A DNA stretch of 64,000 bases, from contig NZ_JACAPR010000010.1 of the NCBI RefSeq assembly GCF_013385635.1, positions 620,001 to 684,000 of the forward strand. The letters run 5' to 3'. This DNA is from Pseudomonas gingeri. Lineage in GTDB: Bacteria; Pseudomonadota; Gammaproteobacteria; Pseudomonadales; Pseudomonadaceae. This document shows, one piece after another, positions 49,820 to 58,267 of this stretch. Position numbers and translations under genes: made by a program. Every line of letters begins with the position of its first letter. The first letter of the stretch is position 1. The notes under the pieces are model-generated. The model was not told the DNA's origin. It worked only from the letters and a program-made list of their open reading frames with translations, and ran no database searches.

Positions 49820-49919
49820 AATAAAAACCTGCGGATGCACGGGTGCCATTCATCCGCGCAGCCGCTGGCAAGCGCGGGGCGCTGACAGTCTGGCAAGGCG
49901 TGGAATGAACAGGATGCAT
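49788..49919 (-). CDS. Aromatic-rich leader peptide of DAHP synthase attenuator
   Basis: A 43-codon frame with GGAG 7 bases before the ATG. The C-terminal end reads AGFYFGYWFSHWRA: three Phe, two Tyr and two Trp codons in eleven. A leader peptide with such a cluster, followed by a hairpin and then an intrinsic terminator, is the layout of a transcription attenuator. Stalling at scarce charged aromatic tRNAs would let RNA polymerase read on into the synthase gene. It lies 350 bp upstream of that gene. The second ATG (residue 23) could give a shorter peptide. Confidence 0.8.
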   Translation of the reverse strand: MHPVHSTPCQTVSAPRLPAAARMNGTRASAGFYFGYWFSHWRA

Positions 49920-50080
49920 GGTGTGTCTCCGATGGAATGTGACCGAGCTTACTCGACGGGTGGGAACCTGTTCAATCAGAAATTTCTATGGACCGGGTCG
50001 TGCAGTCGCTATGGGTTAAATGCCGTAAACCTTTATGACACACTTGCCGGACTTTTCTGATCCGATTATCAGGCCCGACC

Positions 50081-50839
50081 ATGACCACCCTGACCGTTGC
50101 CGCCGCCCAGTCCTTTTCCCTCGCCGGCGACCTGCCGGGCAATATCCGCCGGCACCTGCGCTTCATGCAGCAGGCGGCGGAGCAGGGCGTGGAGTTGCTG
50201 GTCTTTCCCGAACTGTCCCTTACCGGTTATGAGCGCAGCCTGGCCGGTGCCCTGGCGATCGCGCCGGACGCGGCTGTCCTGCAACCCTTGCGGGACCTGG
50301 CGCGCGAGCTGCGCCTGGTGACCGTGGTCGGCATGCCGATTCGCCTGTCCGCCGGCGGGCCGGTGCTGATCGGCGCGCTGACCTTCAAGGCCGATGGCTC
50401 CCAGCAGATCTACAGCAAGCAGCACCTGCATGATGGCGAAGAGCAGGCCTTTGCCCCCGGAACGGGTGGCGCCACCCTGTCCATCGGCGACGACACCGTC
50501 GCTCTGTCAGTCTGTGCCGACTTTTCCCACGCCGGCCATGCCCGCCATGCCGCGCAATCTGGCGCTAACCTGTATGCAGCCGGTGTCTTGATCACCGGCA
50601 ATGGCTATGCGCCGGATACCGCGTTGCTGGAAGGGTATGCCCGTGAACATGCCATGGCGGTATTGATGGCCAACCATGGCGGAGTCACTGGCGGCTGGGA
50701 GTCGGCCGGGCGCAGTGCGATCTGGGCGGAAGACGGGCAACGGGTGGTTGCCGCGGCCGGGACGGGGGACGCGCTGGTGATCGGGCGACGTGTTGCCGGT
50801 CACTGGCGTGGCGAGGTGGTGGAGGTTTCGGGATGGTGA
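50081..50839 (+). CDS. Carbon-nitrogen hydrolase (nitrilase superfamily)
   Basis: A 252-residue amidase-fold enzyme with the catalytic triad Glu44 (LVFPELSLTGYE), Lys113 (YSKQHLHDGEE) and Cys145 (ALSVCADFSHAGH). The superfamily hydrolyses amides or nitriles; members of this length act on omega-amino-amide or carbamoyl compounds. It overlaps the next gene by 7 bp. The start at 50081 is preceded by GGCCCGACC, so the ribosome binding site is weak. It is divergent from the DAHP synthase leader. Confidence 0.9.
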   Translation: MTTLTVAAAQSFSLAGDLPGNIRRHLRFMQQAAEQGVELLVFPELSLTGYERSLAGALAIAPDAAVLQPLRDLARELRLVTVVGMPIRLSAGGPVLIGALTFKADGSQQIYSKQHLHDGEEQAFAPGTGGATLSIGDDTVALSVCADFSHAGHARHAAQSGANLYAAGVLITGNGYAPDTALLEGYAREHAMAVLMANHGGVTGGWESAGRSAIWAEDGQRVVAAAGTGDALVIGRRVAGHWRGEVVEVSGW

Positions 50840-51285
50840 AACGGGACTGGCGTTTTCGACCGGCGACCGATGTCGACCTGGAGTTTGCCCGGTCGCTGAC
50901 CCGCCGCAACATGATGACGTATTACTGCGAGTACGATCTGCTCTGGCAGGAAGAGGCCTTTGACGTGGCATGGGCGGGGCGACAGAACGCCTTGTTGTGC
51001 GAAGGGGAGGACGTCCTGGGGTTCGTCAGTTTCAGCCGGGACCCGAGAGCCCTCTATATACGGGAGCTGCAACTGGTCGAGGCGGGGCGGGGGCAGGGTT
51101 TGGGTAGCTGGTTGATTGCCCAGGCCCGTGATATCGCCTTCAGGGAGGGGCGCCCGGAGATGCGGCTGACCGTCTTCAAGAGCAATCCCGCAAGGCAGCT
51201 CTATCAGCGTATGGGGCTGGAGATCGTGGGGGAAGATGAATGCTTCTTTCGCATGAGCGCGACAGCCTTGAAAGCGGGGTATTGA
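50833..51285 (+). CDS. GNAT-family N-acetyltransferase
   Basis: A 150-residue acetyltransferase: the acetyl-CoA loop is at LVEAGRGQGLGSWLIAQARD, with flanking strands (YIRELQLV) and a C-terminal YQRMGLEIVGEDECFFRM segment usual in this fold. It overlaps the nitrilase-family gene (ATG inside its last codons), which implies coupled translation. The substrate cannot be inferred. Confidence 0.88.
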   Translation: MVKRDWRFRPATDVDLEFARSLTRRNMMTYYCEYDLLWQEEAFDVAWAGRQNALLCEGEDVLGFVSFSRDPRALYIRELQLVEAGRGQGLGSWLIAQARDIAFREGRPEMRLTVFKSNPARQLYQRMGLEIVGEDECFFRMSATALKAGY

Positions 51286-51359
51286 TTCGACTGACAGTAT
51301 TTTCGGATTAAGCCGACGTCTTGGCGCTTTGAGGCGCATACTGATCCGAGCAGGCCGGT

Positions 51360-51581
51360 TTATTCACCGGCCTGGCCGCCGGCTTCCAGGATGATGCCGT
51401 CTTTCATGCCCAGCAGGACCGCGACCTTATGGGCTTCCCCTCGCCGTCCCTTTTTTCGCCCAGCGAGCACTTGATAGGTGGTTGCCGGGTCGACGCCATG
51501 CTCACGCGCAAACTCCTGAACCGATTTTCCTTGGTGTTCCAGCCAAGCCTTGGCTTGTGCGGCGGTGCGAATACCGGGCAT
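51360..51581 (-). CDS. Phage-associated small DNA-binding protein (BcepMu gp16-like)
   Basis: A 73-residue protein: an N-terminal IRTAAQAKAWLEHQGKSVQEFAREHG helix, then VDPATTYQVLAGRKKGRRGEAHKVAVLLGMKDG, which matches the gp16 family of Mu-like phages such as BcepMu. It is divergent from a Cro/C1-type repressor gene at 51663, with 81 bp between them. No other phage gene is near, so it is a phage relic or an exapted regulatory switch. Confidence 0.82.
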   Translation of the reverse strand: MPGIRTAAQAKAWLEHQGKSVQEFAREHGVDPATTYQVLAGRKKGRRGEAHKVAVLLGMKDGIILEAGGQAGE

Positions 51582-51624
51582 AGTTCAAAACCGTTCAATT
51601 TTGTTTAAATCGTGTTGAGTATAC

Positions 51625-51638
51625 CACCCTTAGGGGTG
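51625..51638. promoter_or_regulatory. Palindromic operator between phage-like regulators
   Basis: CACCCTTAGGGGTG is palindromic apart from the central bases. It lies between the two divergent regulator genes (51581 and 51663) and is a candidate repressor site. Confidence 0.6.
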
Positions 51639-51662
51639 CATAGACTGGGATCTTGCATCCAA

Positions 51663-52028
51663 ATGAATGGAATTGGTTCGCGATTGCGGCAAGAGAGAGA
51701 GCGACTTGGATTGTCGCAGAAGGCTTTTGGCGAAATCGGAGGCGTTGAGGCCAACGCCCAGGGTAAATATGAAAGCGGTGACCGCGCGCCGAAGGCGGAC
51801 TATTTGTCGCGCGTGGCCGAGCGAGGCGTCGATGTGCTGTATGTTCTCACCGGCAACCGGACTCCCACGCTGGTGGACAACCTCAATTCCAACGAAGAAA
51901 AAGTCCTGGGTAGCTATCGCACGCTGCGCAAGGAAGATCAGGAAGCGATCAGCCGGTTGACCACGACCCTGGCGGAAGCCATTGCCACTTATGGCACCAA
52001 GGGTCACAAGGGGCCGGGCGCCTCCTGA
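51663..52028 (+). CDS. XRE-family helix-turn-helix repressor
   Basis: A 121-residue repressor: the helix-turn-helix occupies about residues 4-60 (GSRLRQERERLGLSQKAFGE, VEANAQGKYESGDRAPKADYL), followed by a VDVLYVLTGNRTP linker and a short C-terminal helical region. It resembles phage C1-type regulators without the peptidase domain. The ATG at 51663 is chosen; the frame upstream to 51612 is only a non-ATG extension. It lies upstream of gacA by 152 bp. Confidence 0.85.
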   Translation: MNGIGSRLRQERERLGLSQKAFGEIGGVEANAQGKYESGDRAPKADYLSRVAERGVDVLYVLTGNRTPTLVDNLNSNEEKVLGSYRTLRKEDQEAISRLTTTLAEAIATYGTKGHKGPGAS

Positions 52029-52180
52029 GTCAATTCGACATTGAACGCAAGCATTTGCGACCCCCGCAGCTGCTTATAGCGCATTGACACTCTTATGTGA
52101 CGCTTGCAGCTAGGTCTGGCCCCCGGTTTTTTGCTAAGGTGGTCAATAACCTGATAAGACCATATTCGCGAGGTGTCTGC

Positions 52181-52819
52181 TTGATTAGGGTGCTAGTTGT
52201 CGATGACCATGATCTTGTGCGTACAGGCATTACTCGGATGCTCGCTGACATCGATGGCCTGCAGGTTGTAGGCCAGGCGGAGTCGGGAGAGGAAGCCCTG
52301 CTGAAAACGCGGGAACTCAAGCCTGATGTAGTGTTGATGGACGTCAAGATGCCGGGCATCGGCGGTCTTGAAGCCACACGTAAACTGCTGCGTAGCCACC
52401 CGGATATCAAGGTCGTGGCGGTTACCGTGTGTGAAGAAGATCCGTTTCCGACGCGCCTGCTGCAAGCCGGTGCCGCCGGCTACCTGACCAAAGGGGCCGG
52501 ATTGGCGGAAATGGTCCAGGCAATTCGCCTGGTGTTCGCCGGACAACGCTATATCAGTCCGCAAATCGCCCAGCAGTTGGCGCTCAAGTCCTTCCAGCCG
52601 GCCAGTGATTCGCCGTTCGACGCCTTGTCCGAGCGGGAAATCCAGATTGCCCTGATGATCGTCGGTTGCCAGAAGGTGCAGATCATCTCGGACAAGTTGT
52701 GCCTGTCGCCGAAAACCGTGAATACCTACCGTTATCGGATTTTCGAGAAGTTGTCGGTCAGCAGTGATGTCGAGTTGACGCTCCTGGCGGTTCGCCATGG
52801 CATGGTCGATGCTGGCTGA
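52181..52819 (+). CDS. gacA: Response regulator GacA
   Basis: The 212-residue output partner of the GacS kinase, which drives transcription of the RsmX/Y/Z small RNAs. Receiver: acidic pair Asp8/9, phospho-Asp54 ([10 protein letters not shown]), LysR-independent helix-turn-helix of the LuxR type ([42 protein letters not shown]). It begins with TTG at 52181, as in other fluorescent pseudomonads, with GAGG 8 bases upstream. The sequence is near-identical to known Pseudomonas GacA, and uvrC follows 2 bp later, the conserved gacA-uvrC order. Confidence 0.97.
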   Translation: MIRVLVVDDHDLVRTGITRMLADIDGLQVVGQAESGEEALLKTRELKPDVVLMDVKMPGIGGLEATRKLLRSHPDIKVVAVTVCEEDPFPTRLLQAGAAGYLTKGAGLAEMVQAIRLVFAGQRYISPQIAQQLALKSFQPASDSPFDALSEREIQIALMIVGCQKVQIISDKLCLSPKTVNTYRYRIFEKLSVSSDVELTLLAVRHGMVDAG

Positions 52820-52821
52820 AA

Positions 52822-54645
52822 ATGACTGACCTGTTCGATTCAAGTGCTTTTCTTTCCACCTGCAGTGGCCGTCCCGGTGTGTATCGCATGTTCGACAGCG
52901 ATGCACGCCTGCTTTACGTGGGCAAGGCCAAGAACCTGAAGAGTCGCCTCGCCAGCTATTTCCGCAAGGCCGGCCTCACGGCGAAGACCGCGGCCCTGGT
53001 GGGGCGTATCGCCCAGGTGGAAACCACCATCACCGCCAACGAAACCGAGGCGTTGCTGCTTGAGCAGACGCTGATCAAGGAATGGCGGCCGCCGTACAAC
53101 ATCCTGCTGCGTGACGACAAATCCTATCCGTACGTGTTTCTCTCGGACGGCGATTACCCGCGCCTGAGCATTCACCGTGGGGCGAAGAAGCTCAAGGGCA
53201 AGTACTTCGGGCCATACCCGAGTGCCGGGGCGATTCGCGAAAGCCTGGCCCTGTTGCAAAAGACCTTCCACGTGCGCCAGTGCGAGGACAGCTACTACAA
53301 GAACCGCACGCGCCCGTGCCTGCAGTACCAGATCAAGCGCTGCAAGGCGCCCTGTGTCGGGCTGGTGGAACCGCAGGAGTATGCCGATGACGTGCGCCAT
53401 TCGGTGATGTTCCTGGAAGGGCGCAGCAACGCCCTGACCGACGAACTCAATGCCGGCATGGAGCAGGCGGCCAGCACCCTCGATTTCGAACGAGCGGCCG
53501 AATTGCGCGACCAGATCTCGCTGCTGCGGCGGGTGCAGGACCAGCAGAGCATGGAGGGCGGTACCGGCGACGTCGATGTCATCGCTGCGTTCGTCAACCC
53601 GGGCGGCGCTTGCGTGCACCTGATCAGCGTGCGTGGCGGGCGGGTCCTGGGCAGCAAGAACTTCTTCCCGCAGGTCGGCATCGACGAAGACGTGTCCGAG
53701 GTCATGGCGGCATTTCTCGGGCAGTACTTCGTCAGCAGCCCCGAGCGCGACCTGCCCAGCGAACTGATCGTCAACGTGGTCCATGAGGATTTCCCGACTC
53801 TGATCGCCGCCATCGAGGAACTGCGCGGCCGTGAGCTGAGCATCAGTCACCGGGTGCGCGGCACCCGTGCGCGCTGGCAGCAACTGGCGGTGACCAATGC
53901 CGAGCAGGCCCTGGGCGCGCGCCTGGCCAATCGTCAGCACGTCGCCGCGCGTTTCGAGGCACTGGCCGAGGTGCTGAACCTGGACGAGCCGCCGCAGCGC
54001 CTGGAGTGCTACGACATCAGCCACTCCAGCGGCGAAGCGACCGTGGCGTCCTGCGTGGTGTTCGGTCCGGAAGGGCCGATCAAGTCCGACTACCGGCGCT
54101 ACAATATCGAGGGCGTGACCGCCGGCGACGACTATGCGGCGATGCACCAGGCGTTGACCCGGCGTTTCAGCAAGCTGAAGGACGGCGAGGGCAAGTTGCC
54201 GGATATCCTGCTGGTGGACGGTGGCAAGGGGCAGTTGTCGATGGCCCGCGATGTGCTCAACGAGCTGGCCGTGCCGGACCTGATCCTGCTGGGCGTGGCC
54301 AAGGGCGCCACTCGCAAGGCCGGTTTCGAGACCCTGTACCTCAACGATGCCGCCCACGAGTTCACCCTCAAGGGCGACTCGCCGGCACTGCACCTGATCC
54401 AGCAGATTCGCGACGAGGCCCACCGTTTCGCCATTACCGGGCACCGCGCGCGACGGGGCAAGACCCGCCGTACCTCGACCCTGGAAGGGGTGGCGGGTGT
54501 CGGGCCGAAGCGCCGCCGCGAACTGTTGAAACATTTTGGTGGATTGCAGGAGCTGTCCCGTGCAAGCATCGACGAGATCGCCAAAGCACCGGGGATCAGT
54601 AAAAAGCTCGCGGAGTTGATTTATGCAAGTCTGCACAGCGAGTAG
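52822..54645 (+). CDS. uvrC: Excinuclease ABC subunit C
   Basis: The 607-residue dual-incision nuclease of nucleotide excision repair. Domains: N-terminal GIY-YIG nuclease ([20 protein letters not shown], about 13-95), a Cys cluster ([14 protein letters not shown]), UVR motif (about 200-235), RNase H-like C-terminal nuclease ([31 protein letters not shown]) and a helix-hairpin-helix pair at the end. It starts 2 bp after gacA, and pgsA follows 32 bp later. Confidence 0.97.
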   Translation: MTDLFDSSAFLSTCSGRPGVYRMFDSDARLLYVGKAKNLKSRLASYFRKAGLTAKTAALVGRIAQVETTITANETEALLLEQTLIKEWRPPYNILLRDDKSYPYVFLSDGDYPRLSIHRGAKKLKGKYFGPYPSAGAIRESLALLQKTFHVRQCEDSYYKNRTRPCLQYQIKRCKAPCVGLVEPQEYADDVRHSVMFLEGRSNALTDELNAGMEQAASTLDFERAAELRDQISLLRRVQDQQSMEGGTGDVDVIAAFVNPGGACVHLISVRGGRVLGSKNFFPQVGIDEDVSEVMAAFLGQYFVSSPERDLPSELIVNVVHEDFPTLIAAIEELRGRELSISHRVRGTRARWQQLAVTNAEQALGARLANRQHVAARFEALAEVLNLDEPPQRLECYDISHSSGEATVASCVVFGPEGPIKSDYRRYNIEGVTAGDDYAAMHQALTRRFSKLKDGEGKLPDILLVDGGKGQLSMARDVLNELAVPDLILLGVAKGATRKAGFETLYLNDAAHEFTLKGDSPALHLIQQIRDEAHRFAITGHRARRGKTRRTSTLEGVAGVGPKRRRELLKHFGGLQELSRASIDEIAKAPGISKKLAELIYASLHSE

Positions 54646-54677
54646 AATGTTCCTTCACCTCGTAGCCAGTTGTGCCG

Positions 54678-55247
54678 ATGAATATCCCTAATCTGATCAC
54701 CGTTCTACGCGTTTTACTTATCCCGATCTTCATTTTGCTGTTCTACCTGCCGTACCAGTGGAGCTACATGGCGGCCAGTTCGGTGTTCGCCTTTGCCGCG
54801 GCGACGGACTGGCTGGACGGTTATCTGGCCCGACGCCTGGAGCAGAGCACGCCATTTGGCGCGTTCCTCGATCCGGTGGCGGACAAGCTGATGGTGGCGG
54901 TGGCGCTGGTCCTGCTGGTGCAGGAGCATGGCAACCTCTGGCTGACCCTGCCGGCGGCGGTGATCATCGGGCGGGAGATCGTGGTTTCGGCCCTGCGCGA
55001 GTGGATGGCCGAGTTGGGCGAGCGCGCGCAGGTCGCCGTATCGAACATGGGCAAATGGAAAACCGCGGCGCAGATGCTGGCGCTGGTGATCCTGCTGGCC
55101 AATCCGTCGGACTTCAGCTTCTGGGTCTTCGCGGGCTATAGCCTGTTGATGATTGCCGCGGGCCTGACCCTGTGGTCGATGGTGCAGTACCTGCGGGCGG
55201 CGTGGCCGCATCTGAAGATCAATGCGGAAAATCCGGAAAAGAAATAA
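54678..55247 (+). CDS. pgsA: CDP-diacylglycerol-glycerol-3-phosphate 3-phosphatidyltransferase
   Basis: The 189-residue membrane enzyme that makes phosphatidylglycerol phosphate. The CDP-alcohol phosphotransferase motif is [20 protein letters not shown] followed by LDPVADK (the DG-AR-G-D-D pattern), and several membrane helices surround it. The ATG at 54678 gives the usual [14 protein letters not shown]; an in-frame GTG at 54672 is a weaker alternative. It is followed by tRNA-Gly, a conserved Pseudomonas arrangement. Confidence 0.95.
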   Translation: MNIPNLITVLRVLLIPIFILLFYLPYQWSYMAASSVFAFAAATDWLDGYLARRLEQSTPFGAFLDPVADKLMVAVALVLLVQEHGNLWLTLPAAVIIGREIVVSALREWMAELGERAQVAVSNMGKWKTAAQMLALVILLANPSDFSFWVFAGYSLLMIAAGLTLWSMVQYLRAAWPHLKINAENPEKK

Positions 55248-55267
55248 AACTATTTTGAATCAAGGGG

Positions 55268-55295
55268 TTGACGTGGTGCGTGGATTCTATAGAAT
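55268..55295 (+). promoter_or_regulatory. Promoter of tRNA-Gly
   Basis: TTGACG (55268-55273), 16-base spacer, TAGAAT (55290-55295). A GC-rich GCGCACC follows the -10, typical of stringently controlled stable-RNA promoters. Confidence 0.7.
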
Positions 55296-55310
55296 GCGCA
55301 CCACCAAGAC

Positions 55311-55386
<76 letters not shown>

Positions 55387-55393
55387 AATACAC

Positions 55394-55423
55394 AAAAACG
55401 CCACTCAATCGAGTGGCGTTTTT
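55394..55423 (+). terminator. Rho-independent terminator after tRNA-Gly
   Basis: AAAAACGCCACTC, loop AATC, GAGTGGCGTTTTT: a 13-base stem including the A/T ends, with the T-run in the right arm. Confidence 0.92.
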
Positions 55424-55805
55424 GTTTGTGTATTTTTTATCTCTGGCGTTGAAGCGACGGGTTTCTCGCACGGCAGCAGCCAGTCGGTCGCGGCAGTAGA
55501 ACGGGTTATTGCCGTGATACTGCCTGTCTACGCTGAAAACCCTTCAAGGGTGCCCTCAGGCATCCACGAACAACACCTGGCCGGTGATAAAACCCTCCAC
55601 CGAGTGTGCGAAGGCCTTGCCCTCCGGATACCGGCTGGAAGCCCGGCATCGCCGCCATAAAGGGCGGTGGGGTGCAATTCCTTCATATCCTCCCACGGCA
55701 CCGGACGGCATGCGCCAAAGCCCCACGCCCATGGCGTGGTGACTGAGGATGGCAATGGGATAAACAACGGCGGGAGAGGTTGGCTGTCTCCCGCCAAGGA
55801 CCGGC
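55424..55805. other. Non-coding stretch downstream of tRNA-Gly
   Basis: 382 bases. The only recognisable element is the short dehydrogenase remnant at 55556-55640. Two weak frames without ribosome binding sites are not called. The remnant next to a tRNA gene is consistent with past insertion and decay, but no att-like repeat of the tRNA 3' end was found. Confidence 0.55.
55556..55640 (-). pseudogene. 3' remnant of a short-chain dehydrogenase
   Basis: On the minus strand the frame before the TGA at 55558-55556 reads ...EGKAFAHSVEGFITGQVLFVDA, which is the standard C terminus of a short-chain dehydrogenase (xFITGQVLFVDGG). No upstream SDR domains or start are present, so only the last 25-28 codons survive. 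Confidence 0.6.
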
Positions 55806-56495
55806 TCAGGCGTTGTTCCGGTTCAGTTTGTCCACCAGGACCTTCGCGGCCTCACTGGACGACGCCGGGTTCTGGCCGGTGATCAGCAGGCCGTCGCTGA
55901 CCACGTAGGACGCCCAGTCGTCGCCTTTGGAGTACAGGCCGCCGTTGGCCTTCAGTACGTCCTCGACCAGGAAGGGCACTACGTGGGTGAGGCCTACGGC
56001 TTCTTCCTCGGTATTGGTGAATCCGGTGACATTCTTGCCCGCGACCAGCGGTGTGCCGTCAGGCTTCTTCACGTGGCGCAGGACGCCGGGAGCGTGGCAG
56101 ACGAGGGCTGCTGGCTTGTCGGCGGCAAGGAACGACTCGATCAATCGGATCGAGATCGGATCTTCGGCCAGATCCCAGAGCGGGCCGTGGCCGCCCGGAT
56201 AGAAGACCGCGTCGAAATCCGCTGGCGAGACGCTGTCCAGGCGTGCGGTGTTGGCGAGCAAGGCTGTCGCCCGGGCGTCGGCTTCGAAACGGCGGGTCAG
56301 GTCGGTCTGGAAGGATGGCTCGTTGCTCTTCGGATCCAGTGGTGGCTGGCCGCCTTTTGGCGAGGCCAGGACGATTTCGGCGTTGGCCGCGAGAAAGGTG
56401 TAGTAGGGCGCCGCCAGTTCCTCGAGCCAGAAACCGGTTTTACGGCCGGTATTGCCGAGGGTGTCGTGCGAGGTCAGGACCATGAGAACTTTCAT
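55806..56495 (-). CDS. DJ-1/PfpI-family protein (glyoxalase III/Hsp31-like)
   Basis: A 229-residue class I glutamine-amidotransferase-like protein. Nucleophile Cys133 and His134 are in AALVCHAPGVLR, the Glu near residue 25 (GFWLEELAAPYYTFL) completes the site, and FYPGGHGPLWDLAED is the typical loop. Such proteins detoxify glyoxals or act as chaperones and are often induced by electrophile stress. A TetR gene lies upstream on the same strand, and a matching dyad is at 56542-56556. Confidence 0.9.
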   Translation of the reverse strand: MKVLMVLTSHDTLGNTGRKTGFWLEELAAPYYTFLAANAEIVLASPKGGQPPLDPKSNEPSFQTDLTRRFEADARATALLANTARLDSVSPADFDAVFYPGGHGPLWDLAEDPISIRLIESFLAADKPAALVCHAPGVLRHVKKPDGTPLVAGKNVTGFTNTEEEAVGLTHVVPFLVEDVLKANGGLYSKGDDWASYVVSDGLLITGQNPASSSEAAKVLVDKLNRNNA

Positions 56496-56541
56496 CTTGA
56501 TGATTCCTTTGCGGTGAATGTGTGGCTACGTTAATCGCTAA

Positions 56542-56556
56542 TAGACCAGTCGTCTA
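56542..56556. promoter_or_regulatory. TetR operator-like dyad before the DJ-1/PfpI gene
   Basis: TAGAC-N5-GTCTA lies 46 bp upstream of the ATG at 56495. It shares TAGACC-N2-TC with the dyad upstream of the TetR gene (57338-57359, minus strand), so the same repressor may bind both. Confidence 0.6.
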
Positions 56557-56718
56557 GTTCTTTGCGAAATTTTTCCCCCGTGATTTTTTGCCATGGGCAG
56601 GGGGCGGAGGGGAGCAATATGAGAGCTGAGACGGGGGGGAAACTGAGCGACGGCGCGGGCGTCTGTATCCGGAGTCGCCAAGGCCAAGAGGCAACGCGAT
56701 CGGCGTTGCCTTCGCCAG

Positions 56719-57327
56719 TCAGCGCAGATTGAGTATCTGGCGGGTGGTGGTCATGGCCATGTCGAAGGGCTGGGTGGTTCTGGCAATTTTCACCATGACA
56801 CTGGCGCCGAGCCATAGCTGATAGAGGCTTTGTGCAACGATATCCGGCTCGGCGTTGATCTGTAGCGACCCTTCCGCGACGCCGGCCTCGATGGCTTTTC
56901 CGAGTCGACTGGTGATACCCGACGTGCCGCGCTTGAGCACGGCACGCATGGGCTCCGAAAGATCGGCGACTTCGACACCCAGCTTCACCGCCAGGCACTT
57001 GCCCTGACAATCCAGGAAGGACTGGGTGTCCTGCCATGCACGCCAATAGTTCACCAACCGCTGTGCCATCGTCAGGTCGGGTTGGCTGAGTGTCTGGTCG
57101 AGATCGGCCAGGTAGTCGTGGAAATAGCTCTCCAGGATCGCCTCGCCAAAAGCGTCCTTGGAACTGAAGTAATGATAGAAGGATCCTTTCGGGACTCCGG
57201 CGGTAGCCAGAATCTCGTTCAGGCCCACGGCAGAATAACCTTTGGCGGCCATGATGCGCTGGCCGACATCAAGGATTTCCTGGCGAACGCTGGAGGATTC
57301 ACGGGTCTTTGAAGTGCTCATGGCCAA
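56719..57327 (-). CDS. TetR/AcrR-family repressor
   Basis: A 202-residue TetR regulator: helix-turn-helix at about 15-60 (RQEILDVGQRIMAAKGYSAVG, TAGVPKGSFYHYFSSKDAF), then a C-terminal domain of the NemR/AcuR-like type (YWRAWQDTQSFLDCQGKCLAVKLG) with two Cys (107 and 111) that resemble redox/electrophile sensors. An in-frame ATG at 57321 would remove two residues. It is upstream of the DJ-1/PfpI gene on the same strand and probably represses it and itself. The likely inducers are reactive electrophiles. Confidence 0.88.
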   Translation of the reverse strand: MAMSTSKTRESSSVRQEILDVGQRIMAAKGYSAVGLNEILATAGVPKGSFYHYFSSKDAFGEAILESYFHDYLADLDQTLSQPDLTMAQRLVNYWRAWQDTQSFLDCQGKCLAVKLGVEVADLSEPMRAVLKRGTSGITSRLGKAIEAGVAEGSLQINAEPDIVAQSLYQLWLGASVMVKIARTTQPFDMAMTTTRQILNLR

Positions 57328-57337
57328 ATGTTATCCC

Positions 57338-57359
57338 ACTGGCAGATCGGTCTACCAGT
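57338..57359. promoter_or_regulatory. TetR autoregulatory operator
   Basis: ACTGG-CAGA-TCGG-TCTA-CCAGT: two arms of nine, with one mismatch, 11 bp upstream of the TetR start. Confidence 0.65.
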
Positions 57360-57467
57360 TTTTATGGCCGGGCCGGGAGCGACCGGTGTGGGTCTTCGGT
57401 ATCTGGCGTCGGGATAGAAGGAGGCGCCTCAGCCAGCCCGGATAACCCCAAGGGACCTGGCGGTTGA

Positions 57468-58256
57468 TCAATGCCCCACCAACTCTTCCAGTAATTGCTC
57501 CTTGTACCCTTGCAGCACCGCTGATGTGCGATCCCGAGGATGCGGCAGGTCCACTTCGATCTGGTGCTTGATCCGCCCGGGATGCGCGTCCATGACGATC
57601 ACGCGCTCGCCCAGGTACAGCGCTTCCTCGATGTCGTGGGTCACCATGATCACCGTGCAGCGCTGCTGTGCCCAGATGCGCTGCAACTCACGTTGCAGGT
57701 GCACGCGGGTCAGCGCATCGAGGGCGCCCAGCGGCTCGTCGAGCAACAACACCTTGGGTTTGTTGATCAGCGCCCGGGCAATGGCCGCACGTTGCGCCAT
57801 GCCACCGGAAAGCTGGTGCGGGTAGGCGTTTTCAAAGCCCGAGAGGTTGACCAGGGCGATATGCTCGGCTACCTGGCGATCCTTCTCGGCCTGGGGCAGC
57901 GGGTGGTTCTTCAGGGCCAGGGCGATGTTCTGGCTGACGGTCATCCACGGAAACAGTCGATGGTCCTGAAACACGATTCCGCGTTCCAGGCTGGTGGCGG
58001 CGATGCGTTTGCCGTCCAGCAGGATATCGCCCTCGTACTCGGCTTCCAGCCCGACAATCAGCCGCAACAGGGTGGATTTACCGCAGCCGCTGGCGCCGAC
58101 GATGCTGACGAACTCCCCAGGGCGCACGTCGAGGTGGATGTCCTGCAATACCGGCAGCGAGCGGCCTTCGATCCGATAGGCCTTGTTCAGGCCGCGGATC
58201 TGCAGGGCGCCTGTTTGCAGGTGGTGATGGAGGGCATGGTGGGCGATTGCATTCAT
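57468..58256 (-). CDS. ABC importer ATPase (SsuB/TauB type)
   Basis: A 262-residue ATPase of the nitrate/sulfonate/taurine class: GASGCGKSTLLRLIVG (Walker A), LSGGMAQRAAIARAL (signature), KVLLLDEPLGALD (Walker B) and VTHDIEEALYLGERV. The start at 58256 (MNAIAHH) is used; the longer frame to 58352 lies in the permease gene. It is the last of three genes with permeases at 58268 and 59038. No solute-binding protein gene is in the window; it would be expected to the right of 64000. Confidence 0.93.
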   Translation of the reverse strand: MNAIAHHALHHHLQTGALQIRGLNKAYRIEGRSLPVLQDIHLDVRPGEFVSIVGASGCGKSTLLRLIVGLEAEYEGDILLDGKRIAATSLERGIVFQDHRLFPWMTVSQNIALALKNHPLPQAEKDRQVAEHIALVNLSGFENAYPHQLSGGMAQRAAIARALINKPKVLLLDEPLGALDALTRVHLQRELQRIWAQQRCTVIMVTHDIEEALYLGERVIVMDAHPGRIKHQIEVDLPHPRDRTSAVLQGYKEQLLEELVGH

Positions 58257-58267
58257 GTCGGGGCCTT

